From Aspidapion aeneum (taxonomy: Eukaryota; Arthropoda; Insecta; Coleoptera; Brentidae): a stretch of 64,000 bases of DNA. The stretch's first letter is position 1. Each line of letters begins with the position of its first letter. This document shows positions 1-12,000 of the stretch, in pieces. A program made the position numbers and the translations under genes. The notes beneath the pieces were generated by a model. That model was not told the DNA's origin, made no database searches, and was given only the letters and a program-made list of their open reading frames with translations. The stretch lies in the NCBI GenBank assembly GCA_963576565.1, contig OY755046.1, positions 56,213,471 to 56,277,470 on the forward strand, in the 5' to 3' direction.

Positions 1-33
1 TTGAATTTGAAAACTGAGGTCCCCGAGGATCAG
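1..33 (+). CDS. HDAC6: Probable end of an upstream HDAC6 exon
   Basis: The first 33 bases read open in frame 1 (LNLKTEVPEDQ) and stop at CAG followed by gtcagt, a strong donor. Phase 0 here matches the phase-0 acceptor at 2459, where GFVEDPYE begins. Inference only: the piece is too short to match to a family by eye. Confidence 0.45.
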
Positions 34-3000
34 GTCAGTTTATTTTTAGTAATTATCCTATTATTTTAAAATAGTGAAGTAATAATACCAACTCTATCAG
101 TGACTACCTAGGTACTTCAAATTATGGTTATGTACATTCACAAGTTTGCAGTAAGTTTTTGTAGTGTTAGAAGCAGGCACATAGGGCTAGGGGGGGTTTA
201 GGGGTTAAAACCCTCCCTAAGGCAAATAATTGTGTACATTGTTAATAAACTAGTAGTAAAATCTTTGCATAAAATTTTTTATATATATATTTATACATTC
301 AAACCCCCCCCCCCCCTCCATTGTATCACTGGGGCAATGCTACTGGTTAGCAGTTTTTTCACAAAAAATATCCAGAACAATATCACAGATGGGTAAATAT
401 CTCTAAATTGAGTAATTGCTAGTCCCAGGCCTCTAAAAAATCAAATTTGTTAATTAGAGGTTCAAAAATATTTTTTCTTACATTTAGATTAAAATGTTAT
501 TTAGAACTACGAAGTTATTTTTTTAAAAACTTGCTTATTTTTTTTTTGGAAAAAGAAATATGGTTTTGTAATTCCCGTGTCATGTCCCCCTTAGGAGTTT
601 ATTAATTCAATGTGTAAAGGGGCCTACAGACACGCGAACATTTCCAGAGATTAGTACGCGCGTACAAGTTTGCACATACTAATCTCTTCGTGTGTAGACA
701 ATATCCGCCTAAAATATCTCTCGAAGATTAGTTCGCGCGCACAATGTACGCGAGCAAATCTCTCGGTGTCTAGGCAAAACGCATTGATAATATCGTGTTT
801 ATGTTTAGAACGTTTAATTTTGTCTTCATGTGTGTAGGCAATTCCACCAAACATACATGTATGCAGAGATTAGTTCGCGTACTAATCTCAAGAAATGCTC
901 ACGTGTCTGTAGGCCCCTTAAGACTACAATTGCACAAAAACTATAAATTTTATATCTAGCAATTAGAAAAAAGGTAAATCTTTATGCTTCCTTAAAAAAT
1001 TAAAAGAAAAATAAAAAAAATGATATCTAATATTTTTAAAATTTTAGTTTTTGGTTTATCTTGTGGTATTTTATCCTTTCTTTTATCCTTAACACATTGT
1101 TTTTCTGAAAAAATTGATTCTGTATTTTTATCTGAATTTTGGATTTCAGCTTTTTTCATCAAAAAAATTTAGCAATTTTGGTAGTACTAATTAGTAGTAG
1201 TCGTAGTAATATATTTCATTTAGCATTTTGCTACTATGTACAAAATATTTATATTTGAACTAAGTTAATCACTTTGTTGTTTTTTTAAAACATTTTACAG
1301 ATATTTTAAATAAAAATATAGATGTTTTTGATTTTATTTCATTTTTTAATTGATTAAATTCTAAAAGCCAATACAATACAAGTTTTATTTCCTTCTTGTT
1401 ACGTTTCAATAGGTTAGAACTCATGTATTTAAAATATTTTTAATTGTACAGGTTTTTCTTACATATGACATATATATTAATATTAGCAAAATTTTCAGTA
1501 AAATCCTTTTTTTTATTATTTTTCTGAGGAAAGAAAGTGCTTATTATTTTCTTTTTCTTTAATAATAGTCGGTTCCTCAGTAAACTTGCTATTCAACATA
1601 GTTTGAAAAATATCTTCAATTGTTTTTAAATTTTGTATAGGGTCTTTCAAACACAGCAAGTTATGCATAAAAGGCTGAAATAGATCTGCTAAACTTTTTT
1701 TATTTGCAACAAAAAAATAATTTTTAAGATTTCCCTTTCCGCCTTTCCTTTGTGATTTTAAAAATGTATAATATCAATTTAATGGCATTTTAATACTACT
1801 ATGTATATGATTCCTCTTATATAATTGGTAAAATCCTGAATGGGTAAAAACTTGCATAACTGTGTTATGAGCAAAGTCTCAAAAATAATTTTAATGTGAC
1901 AAATAAAGGAAGTTTTGCACATCTATCAGATAATATTTTTAAAAAAATTAGGCATATCGGCGCATGCGTTGTTTGAAATAGGCCTTTTATGCAAAACTTT
2001 CTGTATTTGAGTGACCCTGTACAAAAATCAAAACCATCTGAAGATATTTTTCGAAATACATTCAACAGTGGATAAATTGAAGAACCGATTATTGTAAGAA
2101 GCATTTCCTTTCCTCAGAAGAAAAAAAATCAAAAAAATCAAAAGAGATAGATTTTTCTCAAAACTCACTTAAAAATATTTTACAAATCCTTAGTTCTAGC
2201 CCTTTACAAGTCACCAAAAAAATTATAAATCTTGTATTGTAACAATATAAACTATTTAAAAAAAAATAAAATCAATTTTTTTATACATTTTTAAGTTAAG
2301 GGGATCAAGTACTACAAAAATAACAATAAAAAAAATCCGTGATAAAGGAACAAAATTGCGAATATCCAATTCTTAAGTGGTAATGTTAAGTTTAAGAAGG
2401 TTAAAAATTGAGTAAGTTCTTATTCAACAACACCCTGTCCTGTATGTTATGTTTGCAGGGTTTTGTTGAAGACCCCTATGAGGCAGCAACAAAAGCAAAA
2501 GACAATGTCAGGAAAGGCACAGCTTACTACTATCTGCCCAGTGAGAAACATTGTAACCAATGGGATGAAAATCATCCAGAAAAACCTCTTAGATCCATAC
2601 ATATTCAAAGAAGGCTGCAGGAGACCAAGCTTTTTGATAGGTAAAATTGAGGGTAAAATATTTAAAATATTACAGGGTGTTGAAGATTTAAAAAAATGAA
2701 TGAATTTATAATATAATTATTACCTTCCTAGCCCACGCAGCCATGGCTAGGGAAGGCATTGTTTTCGGCGAAAAAATGTTGTTTGTGATAACGCCGAAAA
2801 TTTGTTATTTGGATGGATTTTGACCTATCTTAGCAATATCTTTATGACGTCTGTCTGTTTGTGGATGTCTATCCGTAACACGATAGCTCCTAAGTCGCTA
2901 AACCGATTTTAATAAATAGCTTTCGTTTCTGAGATTTTTACGAAAAACTGTTTTCAAGGCTGACAAGGCGTGGAGTTCACTTGGAGAGTGCTACTGGGAT

Positions 3001-6000
3001 AGGAAGGTCATGGATCTATTTACTTTTTTAATACGAAAACTAATTCAAACAAAAAACAATTATTTTAATCAAACAACATTTGCTCAGCAATGATTGATCA
3101 TTTCAAAAATAAAATTTAATAAAAAAAACGGAGTACCATTATTTTCTTTATAAATACCTTTATAAGGGCAATTTCCGCCCAAACGCCACTATAGCCGAAA
3201 TAAACAAAACATATTGTTATTATACATCAGAAAATGTACTGTCCGCTTTACAATAACAGGGCAGTGAGTTCGTATCCCATGCCTGCCAGAATAAATTCGA
3301 ACCTGCTATCCGTTTGTAAATACCAATTCACCGGAGGTAGGGGTAACGCCTGTCTTGGGCGGCGTTCGAGCATCAACGAAGTTGGTAAAGTTGATGATCA
3401 ATACAAGGCCGTGGTTCGAAAGTCACGTTAACACTGTTTGACAAAAAGTATCGGCAAAATTAAATTCTTGAAAAAAGAAAATTGCCTACTGTGGGGGTGC
3501 TTAGTGAGCCGGCCCATTGGGTCTTTATGTAGTATAAATGTGGGAGTGAATGAGTTGTGATTGTCCCTGGCACTAAGTGACTTCGAGTCAGATTATCTTG
3601 ATGTCCAGCGAGTTGAGCTGGCAAAATTGTCTGCAATAAGCGGAAGTAAAAACAACACAAAAACGGGTCTGTAGTATGATGTATCTGTTGTTTTACTGTT
3701 TTATTTACGGCTTTACCCATTTAAAAATCAAAAATACAATTTTAGAAATTTGATTACAAGTTTCTCTTATAAAGTATACAGTTTTAGTCCTAGATGTAAT
3801 AAATATTTTACTTAAAAAATATATTAACCTCCTACAAGCGGACACGCATGGTTTCGTCGATTTTGTCCGCTTATTGGAGGTGTCCGCTTATGAAAGAGAA
3901 CTGCGAAATTTTAATATATATTAAGTAATAATTTCCGTTGCTTGAGTTTTTCCGATAATAAATTTTGCAGCGACCTTTCATGCTGATAGATGTTCCTTCT
4001 CCGAATCGTTAACAACTTCCATTTTTTCACGTAAATAAAGAAGTTTTTTACTAGGCGCCATTTCAAAGAGATCTATTACTAACCAACTGAACAATAAAAA
4101 TAAAACACAGCAGTCTCGCCGAATAAAATATGTTGTAAATACGACAGAAGTATTTAGTATCCGCATTAAAATGGAACGAGGTAATTCCCCGGCTGCAGAG
4201 TGCATTGTTGCCAACATGCTACATAATATTTATACGCATGTCGTGAAGCGCTCCGTCCCGTTGTCAGAGATTCGCGTCTTGTTAAGGGAGGTTTCAAACT
4301 TTTTTTTTACAAAAAAAATTGTATTAGAGTGTCCGGTTATGGGAGTAAATTTTACATGTAAAGTAATAGGGAAAAGCTTGGTTCTAACAAATTTGTTGGC
4401 CTAAAGAGAGTGTCCGCTTAAGAGAGGTGTCTGCAAAGAGAGGTTTCACTGTATATAGTATATCACAGATTAAATTTAGGGCTTATAATGTGAATTTTGT
4501 TGAACTCTGTCTTTGTTCCCTTATGTTTTTCTTAAATGAACTTATTAATTTGTTGTTGTTTGCAGGTTGACAGTTCTTCCAGAATACATGTTTGTCAAAG
4601 ATGACCCAGAACCGTTAGCTAAGCTAGTCCATCCGGCTGAGCATGTGAATAATGTAAAAAAATTCTGTACGAATAACAGTGAGACAGAGTGCCAACAGTA
4701 TGATTCCATTTTTTATAACGGAGACGCCAGTTATAAGGCAGCTTTGGAAGCTTTAAGAGTGGCAGTGTCCATGGGTAAGCAAAACATTTTTTAAATTTAA
4801 TAGTGCTGAAAAAAATTATTCTTAAAAAAATCACAAAGTGTATGGGGCATACCCATACATTCTCACACGCGATATTTGAAGCCAGGACCCCTATTTAATT
4901 CTTAATGTTCCTTTTTCGAGTTCACAGGATTTCGGTTACTGCGCATGCGTTAGTTTTGGAGGTTTTGGAACATACTCCGAGATGTCACTATATTATTTGA
5001 CAAATTGTCAAAAGTTTAGGGTTATGTCTATTATTTTTTTTCTAAAAACTAGTTGATTGCGTGAAAATTTATCAAATTCTGGATTAGAATTGTAGTTTTT
5101 CTAAAACTAATTGTGCAGATTTATTGTGGACACCATGAAGAGTGTTTAATTGCATCTAGAAACCACTCTTAACTTTATCAACAAATTATAAAGAAAAATG
5201 CAAGTAGTTACCTATGGAATGGCACTCCCTTACTTCTCCCGGACATTTTTTCACAAAGCGCACATGTTTTACATAAATTATTTCCCAGTTTTCACAGAAA
5301 AAAACATAATTTTACATGGCAAACGCAAAACACCGCAAAATGTTAATAAACAAGAAAGATGGCCTCCAGCCACAGAGCAGCTGTGTGTCTACATGACAAG
5401 ACACACGCATACGCACTTGAAAATTCGCGCCCGCGAATTTTCAAGTGCGCATACGTGTGTTTTGTCAAGTAGACAGACAGCTGCTGTGTGGGTATAGACG
5501 CCATATTTGTTATTTGTTTACATTTTGCGGTGTTTTGCGTTTGTCGTGTAAAATTATGTTTTTTTCTGAAAAAAATGGGAAGTAATATACGTAAAACATG
5601 TGCGGTTTGTGGAAAAGGAGTGCAATTCTATCAGTAAGTACTTGTATTTTGCTTTAAAATTTGTTAATAAAGTTAAGAGTGGTTTATAGATGCCACTAAA
5701 TACTTCATAGTGTCCACAATAAATCTGCACACAATTTAATACATTTTAACCCAATCAACAGTTTTTAGAAAAAAAATAATAGACATAACCCTAAATTTTT
5801 GACAATTGTCAAATAATGTAGTGTCGTCACGGGGTATGTTCCAAAACCGCCAAAACTGACGCATGCACAGTAAACGAAATCCTGTCTACCCGAAAAAGGA
5901 ACATTAAGAATTAAATGCGGGGTTTTGGCTTCAAGCATCGCGTGAATGCATGGGTATGCCCCGTAATTAGGCTCTTATCTTCTTATCATTTCATTCATTT

Positions 6001-9000
6001 GTGATCATGATAAATCCACGATAAATCACCACAGTACACCAATTATGTGGTTAGTAATCTGTGATAAATCACAAAATTAATTGAGAATGACAAAGACCCC
6101 AGATGGCTATTGAAGTGGTCAGCTATTTTAAAAATCCAAATTGGCAACTTAAATAATAATTTTACTCAGTTAGAGGTTGAACCGTAAAGAAAATTCGATT
6201 ATTTTTGAATACAACAATCACTGTAGAACGATATAAAATTAAAGTAACTCACGTTATTGTATTCAACACATCACATCACGAGGCAAAATAGGCTCCAACG
6301 CTGAGTAATTTTAATTAGGACACCCAAACAAGGCAAAATCTTGATTATGTTTTCATGGATTTGCACGTTGCTAAAAATAATATACAAGGAGACAGACCGC
6401 GAGGCTAATCCCACTAGGCCAAACTTATATTTATATTTTGTATGAGCTTATATGGTGTTAAAATCAGCAAAACATCACGAGGCATGAAACCTCGATACCC
6501 CACTTTAAGATTTGGTATAAAAGCGCGATCTAGCAGAAGCATCTCAGTATTAATCTAAGTCGTAATCCTTATCTTAGTCTTGTTTTTGAGTCTAAACTAA
6601 AAAGTGATAATAAGTAAATAAATAATAAAAGTGACTAGATGTGATAATGCCACTAAAAAATAAACTAAGTAGTATGGTGAGCGATTTATCTAGAACTTTA
6701 ATCTATCGGTTGTTACTTAAAATTCGTGGACTATAAAAACTGACTGAATCGTTTTGTTTTACCATACAAACTTTTGCTTATAAGAGCGTTTTGCTAATAT
6801 GTTATCTGTGCTATGAACAAAAAGAGGTTAATGAAAAATATGATTTTAATGTTAAAAATTTAACTTTTGTGTGACTTGAATAAAAATGACGACATGCAAT
6901 ACTTTGAAACATGAATCAATATATATCATTACTTTCTTAAAAGAAAGTGTTTAATTTACATAAATAAAACGGTTGCTATCAAAGTTATGTACACTAAGAC
7001 GCTTACGCTCAAAAGATGGTTAAGATTTTGTAACTACAACCTGAACACAACTGTTCACTAAACACATTTATTTATTGCTAAAATTCACAAAAAAATCCCG
7101 AACCCTTATAATCCAATTTTTTCCTATTCTATGCCCTACAAAAAGTGCTCAACTCACCCATTATCCAACAAAACTCGGCACATGAGACGAGTTCGATGGT
7201 GGTGGAGCTCCGGGCCGCGTGTGGTCTCTTTGCTGGTCAAAGATGGAAGGGACGAAAATCTCGCCCTTTTTAGTGTTTTTGACGTATGTCACGTCAACAC
7301 ATGACACTGGGCATAGAATCAAAAATAGGTAAAGTTTTTGGCAACAATTTCAATTTGGACCCCTATTCCTGAGAAATCTATGACCCACACTTTGTTTGAA
7401 CATACATTCTTAAAATGAAGATCCAACACAACCAGAAAACTTAAGAAAATATTCGTTCCGTTTTCACGAAACCCTGGGACCGCTTCACACCATATCTAAC
7501 CAACCAAACTATGATGTCCATATCCAGGTGTGCCACGTGAAGGCAGACGCCACGGTCATGGCATTACATCCTGTATATTTTTAGCGGATGCGGTTGCGAA
7601 CGGCCATTTTACAAACGGTTTTGCCAACATCCGGCCACCAGGGCATCACGCCACGCAAACGGTACCCAATGGGTACTGTTTTTTTAACAATATAGCCATA
7701 ACAGCGGAATATTTGATAACAAATAAGTTGGCGAAAAAGATATTAATCGTGGATATAGATGTGCACCACGGTCAGGGAACACAAGAGATATTCTATGAAA
7801 GAAACGATGTACTGTATTTTTCCATACATCGGTATGAACATGGAAATTTTTGGCCCAATTTAAAAGTAAGTAAACAGTGGTTCTTCTGTGAAGTTTATAA
7901 AAAACAATTGAAAGTTTTATTTATATTTTTAGCAACATTGTATTATTTATGATATTTTTCTTTATTTGATATAATAGAGATCTGCTTTACTGATATTTAT
8001 AATTAAGGATAGATCAGATGACTGCAAATATGATTTTTTTTGGAAAGTTATGTGACGGGTTTACAAAAAAAAACCATACGGAAATTAAACAAATATTTAG
8101 ATAATTCCTTCTTTATAAATATGGGGCGATCCATAAATTACGTACTAGTTGAGTAGCTTATAGTAAAAAATCTACACATCTAACTCAAAAACCAAAAAAC
8201 CATTTTTTTTTATTAAGCATTTAACTGCTTAAAAAGACTATTCCTAACCCCTTCAACCAAACATCATTTCGTAAAGACAACTTAATATTTATTTCCGTTC
8301 CTCATTTTAGGTACGTTTTGTTTATAAATTAACCCTTTTTTTTAGCTATTTCTAGCTAAAATTTACTGTGAGCATTAACAAACTGTTTATCTTTAAAACA
8401 AGTATTGCGGGACTGGTGTGACTTATACAGGGTCGGAGTACAGGGGGTTTTTATTAAATTATTGTAAATTGAAAAAATCTAATAAGATAGAAAGGTATGT
8501 GGATTTCTTAGACGTAAAGATATTTATTTATTTATTTATATTTTACGAAAAGAAAATGAAAATTTTGTTGAACCGTTAAAAATACAGGTTGTTTTTAAAA
8601 ATAAGTTACATTTTTATGATCAATTTAAGTAATTTTTTTATGACGACGTTACAAATCACTATGGAAAACTCAAAGTCAGTACGTTACAACAATAGTAGTA
8701 CAGCTTTCATTTTCTTAAATAAAAAATTTTGTACAAAGTGTTAAAAAGTAACTAGACAATAAAGTTGTTTCCTAATTTTTTATTTTAGTGCTGAAAATTC
8801 AAATAACTCTAAATATGTCAAGTAAACATCTCATTGCAATCACTATATTCTCCTTTATAAACCATTTATCGGGCTCTATTCTGTGATAAGCGGTACATCA
8901 TTACCTTTTTCTGAATGTATATACTGGGCGACAACAACTTTGTCATTTTTACTGTTTTTTACGGTATTTATTTTAGCTACTGCGTTAATAAGAATTTTGC

Positions 9001-12000
9001 AATGAAACTTGGCACAATAATGTTAATGTTTGTGTAATTTTGTAATATGCTGAAAGATACAAGGTGATATTAAAAAAATCAAGTAAAAAGTAGTAGTCTC
9101 AAACTTTGGGTCATACCGGTTACACAGTTTAAGATACTTTCTGAATTTTACAACTTTTTAAAACTAGAAGAACGCCTTTCTCACATGAGGTACATTGTTT
9201 AATTTAGCTAATTGTAAGAAAATACAGGGTGTTTCTTTTGTCAATATATAATTTTTTTTAATACGCAAAACATTATTTCCAGCACTTAGAAAATGAGAAA
9301 ATATACAGTAGAGAGCTAAACTATTAATCACCTATGTAGCTGTTAGTTAGTTATAGTTATATTGTTAACTTTGGTATTATCAAAAGGTCGGTTAATTTAT
9401 TAGGTAAAATTTTAATATTTTTTCCGCACTAAATTGGTGGAACAAGAATAAAATTAAACGACGCGTAGGTGAGTTATGGTAGAAAAAAATTATTTTTAAA
9501 ATATACACACAGTATACAGTACCAGCAATCGAAATTGTTTTTTATATATAAATGAAAGCTATAAATACAATAACTTTAATTTTATAAAAAATATTTTTTA
9601 CATAATGTGCGTTATCATTATTTCTCAAATATCTATTTAATTATCACTTCTGATAACTCTCTCAAACAGGATGCAATTAAGTAATTTTATTAAAGGTGTA
9701 TGCTTTGGTGCCCAAGAAATGGCAGATTATGTTAAAAATTCAAAATTCTAGATACTTGATTCCACTTTTACTTAAGTTATCAATTTTTGTTAAGGCTTGT
9801 TCAGGTATTTTTAATAATCCCTGGCGTAAAACCCGAGAATAGTTATTGGCTCTTCTCGGGTAAAACCAGATTAAGGTGTCAGTTTTGACATATTATGTGA
9901 ACAGTTTGACGTATTGCCTCAATTAATATTTATTTTGGTTTGGAATACTAAATTACCTAGAAATCGATACCCCACGCGACCACTTTAGACGAAATAAGAT
10001 TTGAACAATTTATCCTCCTACCATTCGCTCTCTCTCCCCTCAAAAAAAGACCTTATTTCCAACTTTTAATTTTAATAGATTTTTTTCAATGTATAGGCTA
10101 CATAGCTATAAGCTTAAAGAAACAAAAAGTGTATGCGAAACTAGTTTTATAATTAATTTTTCCTTTCCCATCTCAAGTACCTTAGGCCCCGAACTATTTG
10201 TATTTGTCTTTTATCGTTTAATAATAGTTAAGGAGAAAAACTGACGCTTTTTTAGGAAAGCAATTACACCCACGTTGGTAGAGCAAAAGGAAAAGGTCAC
10301 AACATAAACGTACCCTTAAATGAAACAGGCCTAAACGACGTGAACTATTTAGCTATACTTCACAATATTTTATTACCAGCGGCCTATGAGTACCGTCCTG
10401 ATATAGTTCTAGTCTCTGCAGGATATGACGCATGCGTCGGGTTAGTACATTTATTCTCACACAGTTTATTATCAAACCATTATTAGTTTGAAAGGTAATA
10501 GTTGAAAAACCGTTGCAAGCAGTAATTAACTCTGCTAACAGACACATAACGTCGCAAAGGTGGTAAAAATACAATAAGCATTGACCCGACCTGAGGGACA
10601 AATTATGAACGGCACTGCTTTTTGTTTCATCTGCCTGTCGTTTGTTTCGTTTCTGCTAGTTTCTTTTGTATTTGGTAGATGTCGCAATTTGTTAAAAGCA
10701 TACGATTTACAGGCATTATTTCTTTTATCTCTCTTATGTCTTATCTTTACAAGGGTGTCACATTGACTGTCAAATTTACCTTTCGAAGCAATGGTTTATG
10801 TTATGTTAATCGTTAGTATTACGATTTGTTATGTAGGTGACTACAAAAAAACTTGTACCTTAAAGAATTTTATAGTTTGTTTTACATCTTAGTAAGTATT
10901 ATTTTGACAGGTGTCCGGAGGGTACAATGAACATTAGCCCCGCCTTTTATGGACATTTGATAACCAGTTTAAGCGGGCTTGCGGAGGGACGACTCGTATG
11001 TCTTCTCGAAGGTTAGTTCAGAATAGTGTCCCTAAATAATTAGACTATTCCCTCTTTTAAATGCAAGAATTGTCAAATTATTTAGGGACACTAGTAAGAT
11101 TAGATAAAGAGATACTAGATAACTTAAACAATTTTTTAAATATTAATTGTAAAGCCACACGCATGCGCCTATCTTGCAGAAGCTACTACTATGTCAAGTA
11201 AAAATACATACATACATACAAGGTGTTATTTTAATGTAGGTGGGCAATTTTTAAGGTGTTATTCGTCACTAAATTTTTAAGAGGTAGAGGACAATTCGCC
11301 ACGGGCCGATTTGCCGCCAGAATTTTTTCATCAAAACTAAAACTGTGTCTCTAAAAGGTCTGTATAAAATCTTAGCGCATATTCCTGAGGTCAAAATAAG
11401 TCGATTTAATGTAAATTACCTTAGTCCAAAATTGCTCCGTTTCAGAGATACAGGGTGGTGAATTTAAAAATTAAAATTCGATTTTATTAAAATTTATAAA
11501 CATTTCACAACGCATTACTTTAAAAATTGGTACTCGGGGTTTTTTTGGGATGCGAAACCTAAATATGGACACTTTTTACTGTGGCCGTTAGAGGGCGCTT
11601 CACAATGCTCATCTTATGGTTTAAAATGATGAAATGGATGAAACTTTTTTGTCAGTGTATTTTTCAACTTTTTTTGTTGATAAAATCCTGAACTTTTTTA
11701 AACAAAAAAGGTACTTTTAATAAAATCTGCTACGCTGAGCCGTTTTCGAGATATTTCCGTTTTTAGTATTCGATGCCGCAACGGAATATTGAAATTATTT
11801 TGGATCAAAAGATTTTGCTGCTACCTTTAAGGATTAAATTCAGTCAGTAAATGAGTTATTAATTTTTTTTTGTCATTTAATCATTTTTGGTAGGTATCAG
11901 TCAGTTTCTGGGAAAATAGTTCCACTTGGTTTACTTAAAATAAAAAACGCCCTGTATGTCTGAAACGGAGCAATTTCGGACTAAGGTAAGTTGCTTTAAA

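Larger units (their letters stand above)
4841..5965. mobile_element. 1.1-kb palindromic element carrying THAP fragments
   Basis: The whole block is one long inverted repeat centred near 5428. The outer ends are ggggcatacccat and atgggtatgcccc, and the arms can be followed for over 500 bp each, meeting at ttgaaaattcgcgc/cgcgaattttcaag. Each arm holds the same short exon-like frame with a Cys-x2-Cys motif (see 5212-5288 and 5575-5633). No target duplication was found. P-element-type transposases and some host proteins begin with a THAP domain, so a P-like origin is possible. Confidence 0.8.

Noticed and set aside
5198..5497. 99-residue open frame across the palindrome centre
   Set aside because: Lies in the foldback arms, reads through the mirror axis and has no family features.
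7530..7584. Upstream extension of the HDAC6 exon (VPREGRRHGHGITSC...)
   Set aside because: The acceptor tttttag at 7584 joined to the phase-1 donor at 4774 gives the conserved VSMADAVANG reading. The extension is intron.
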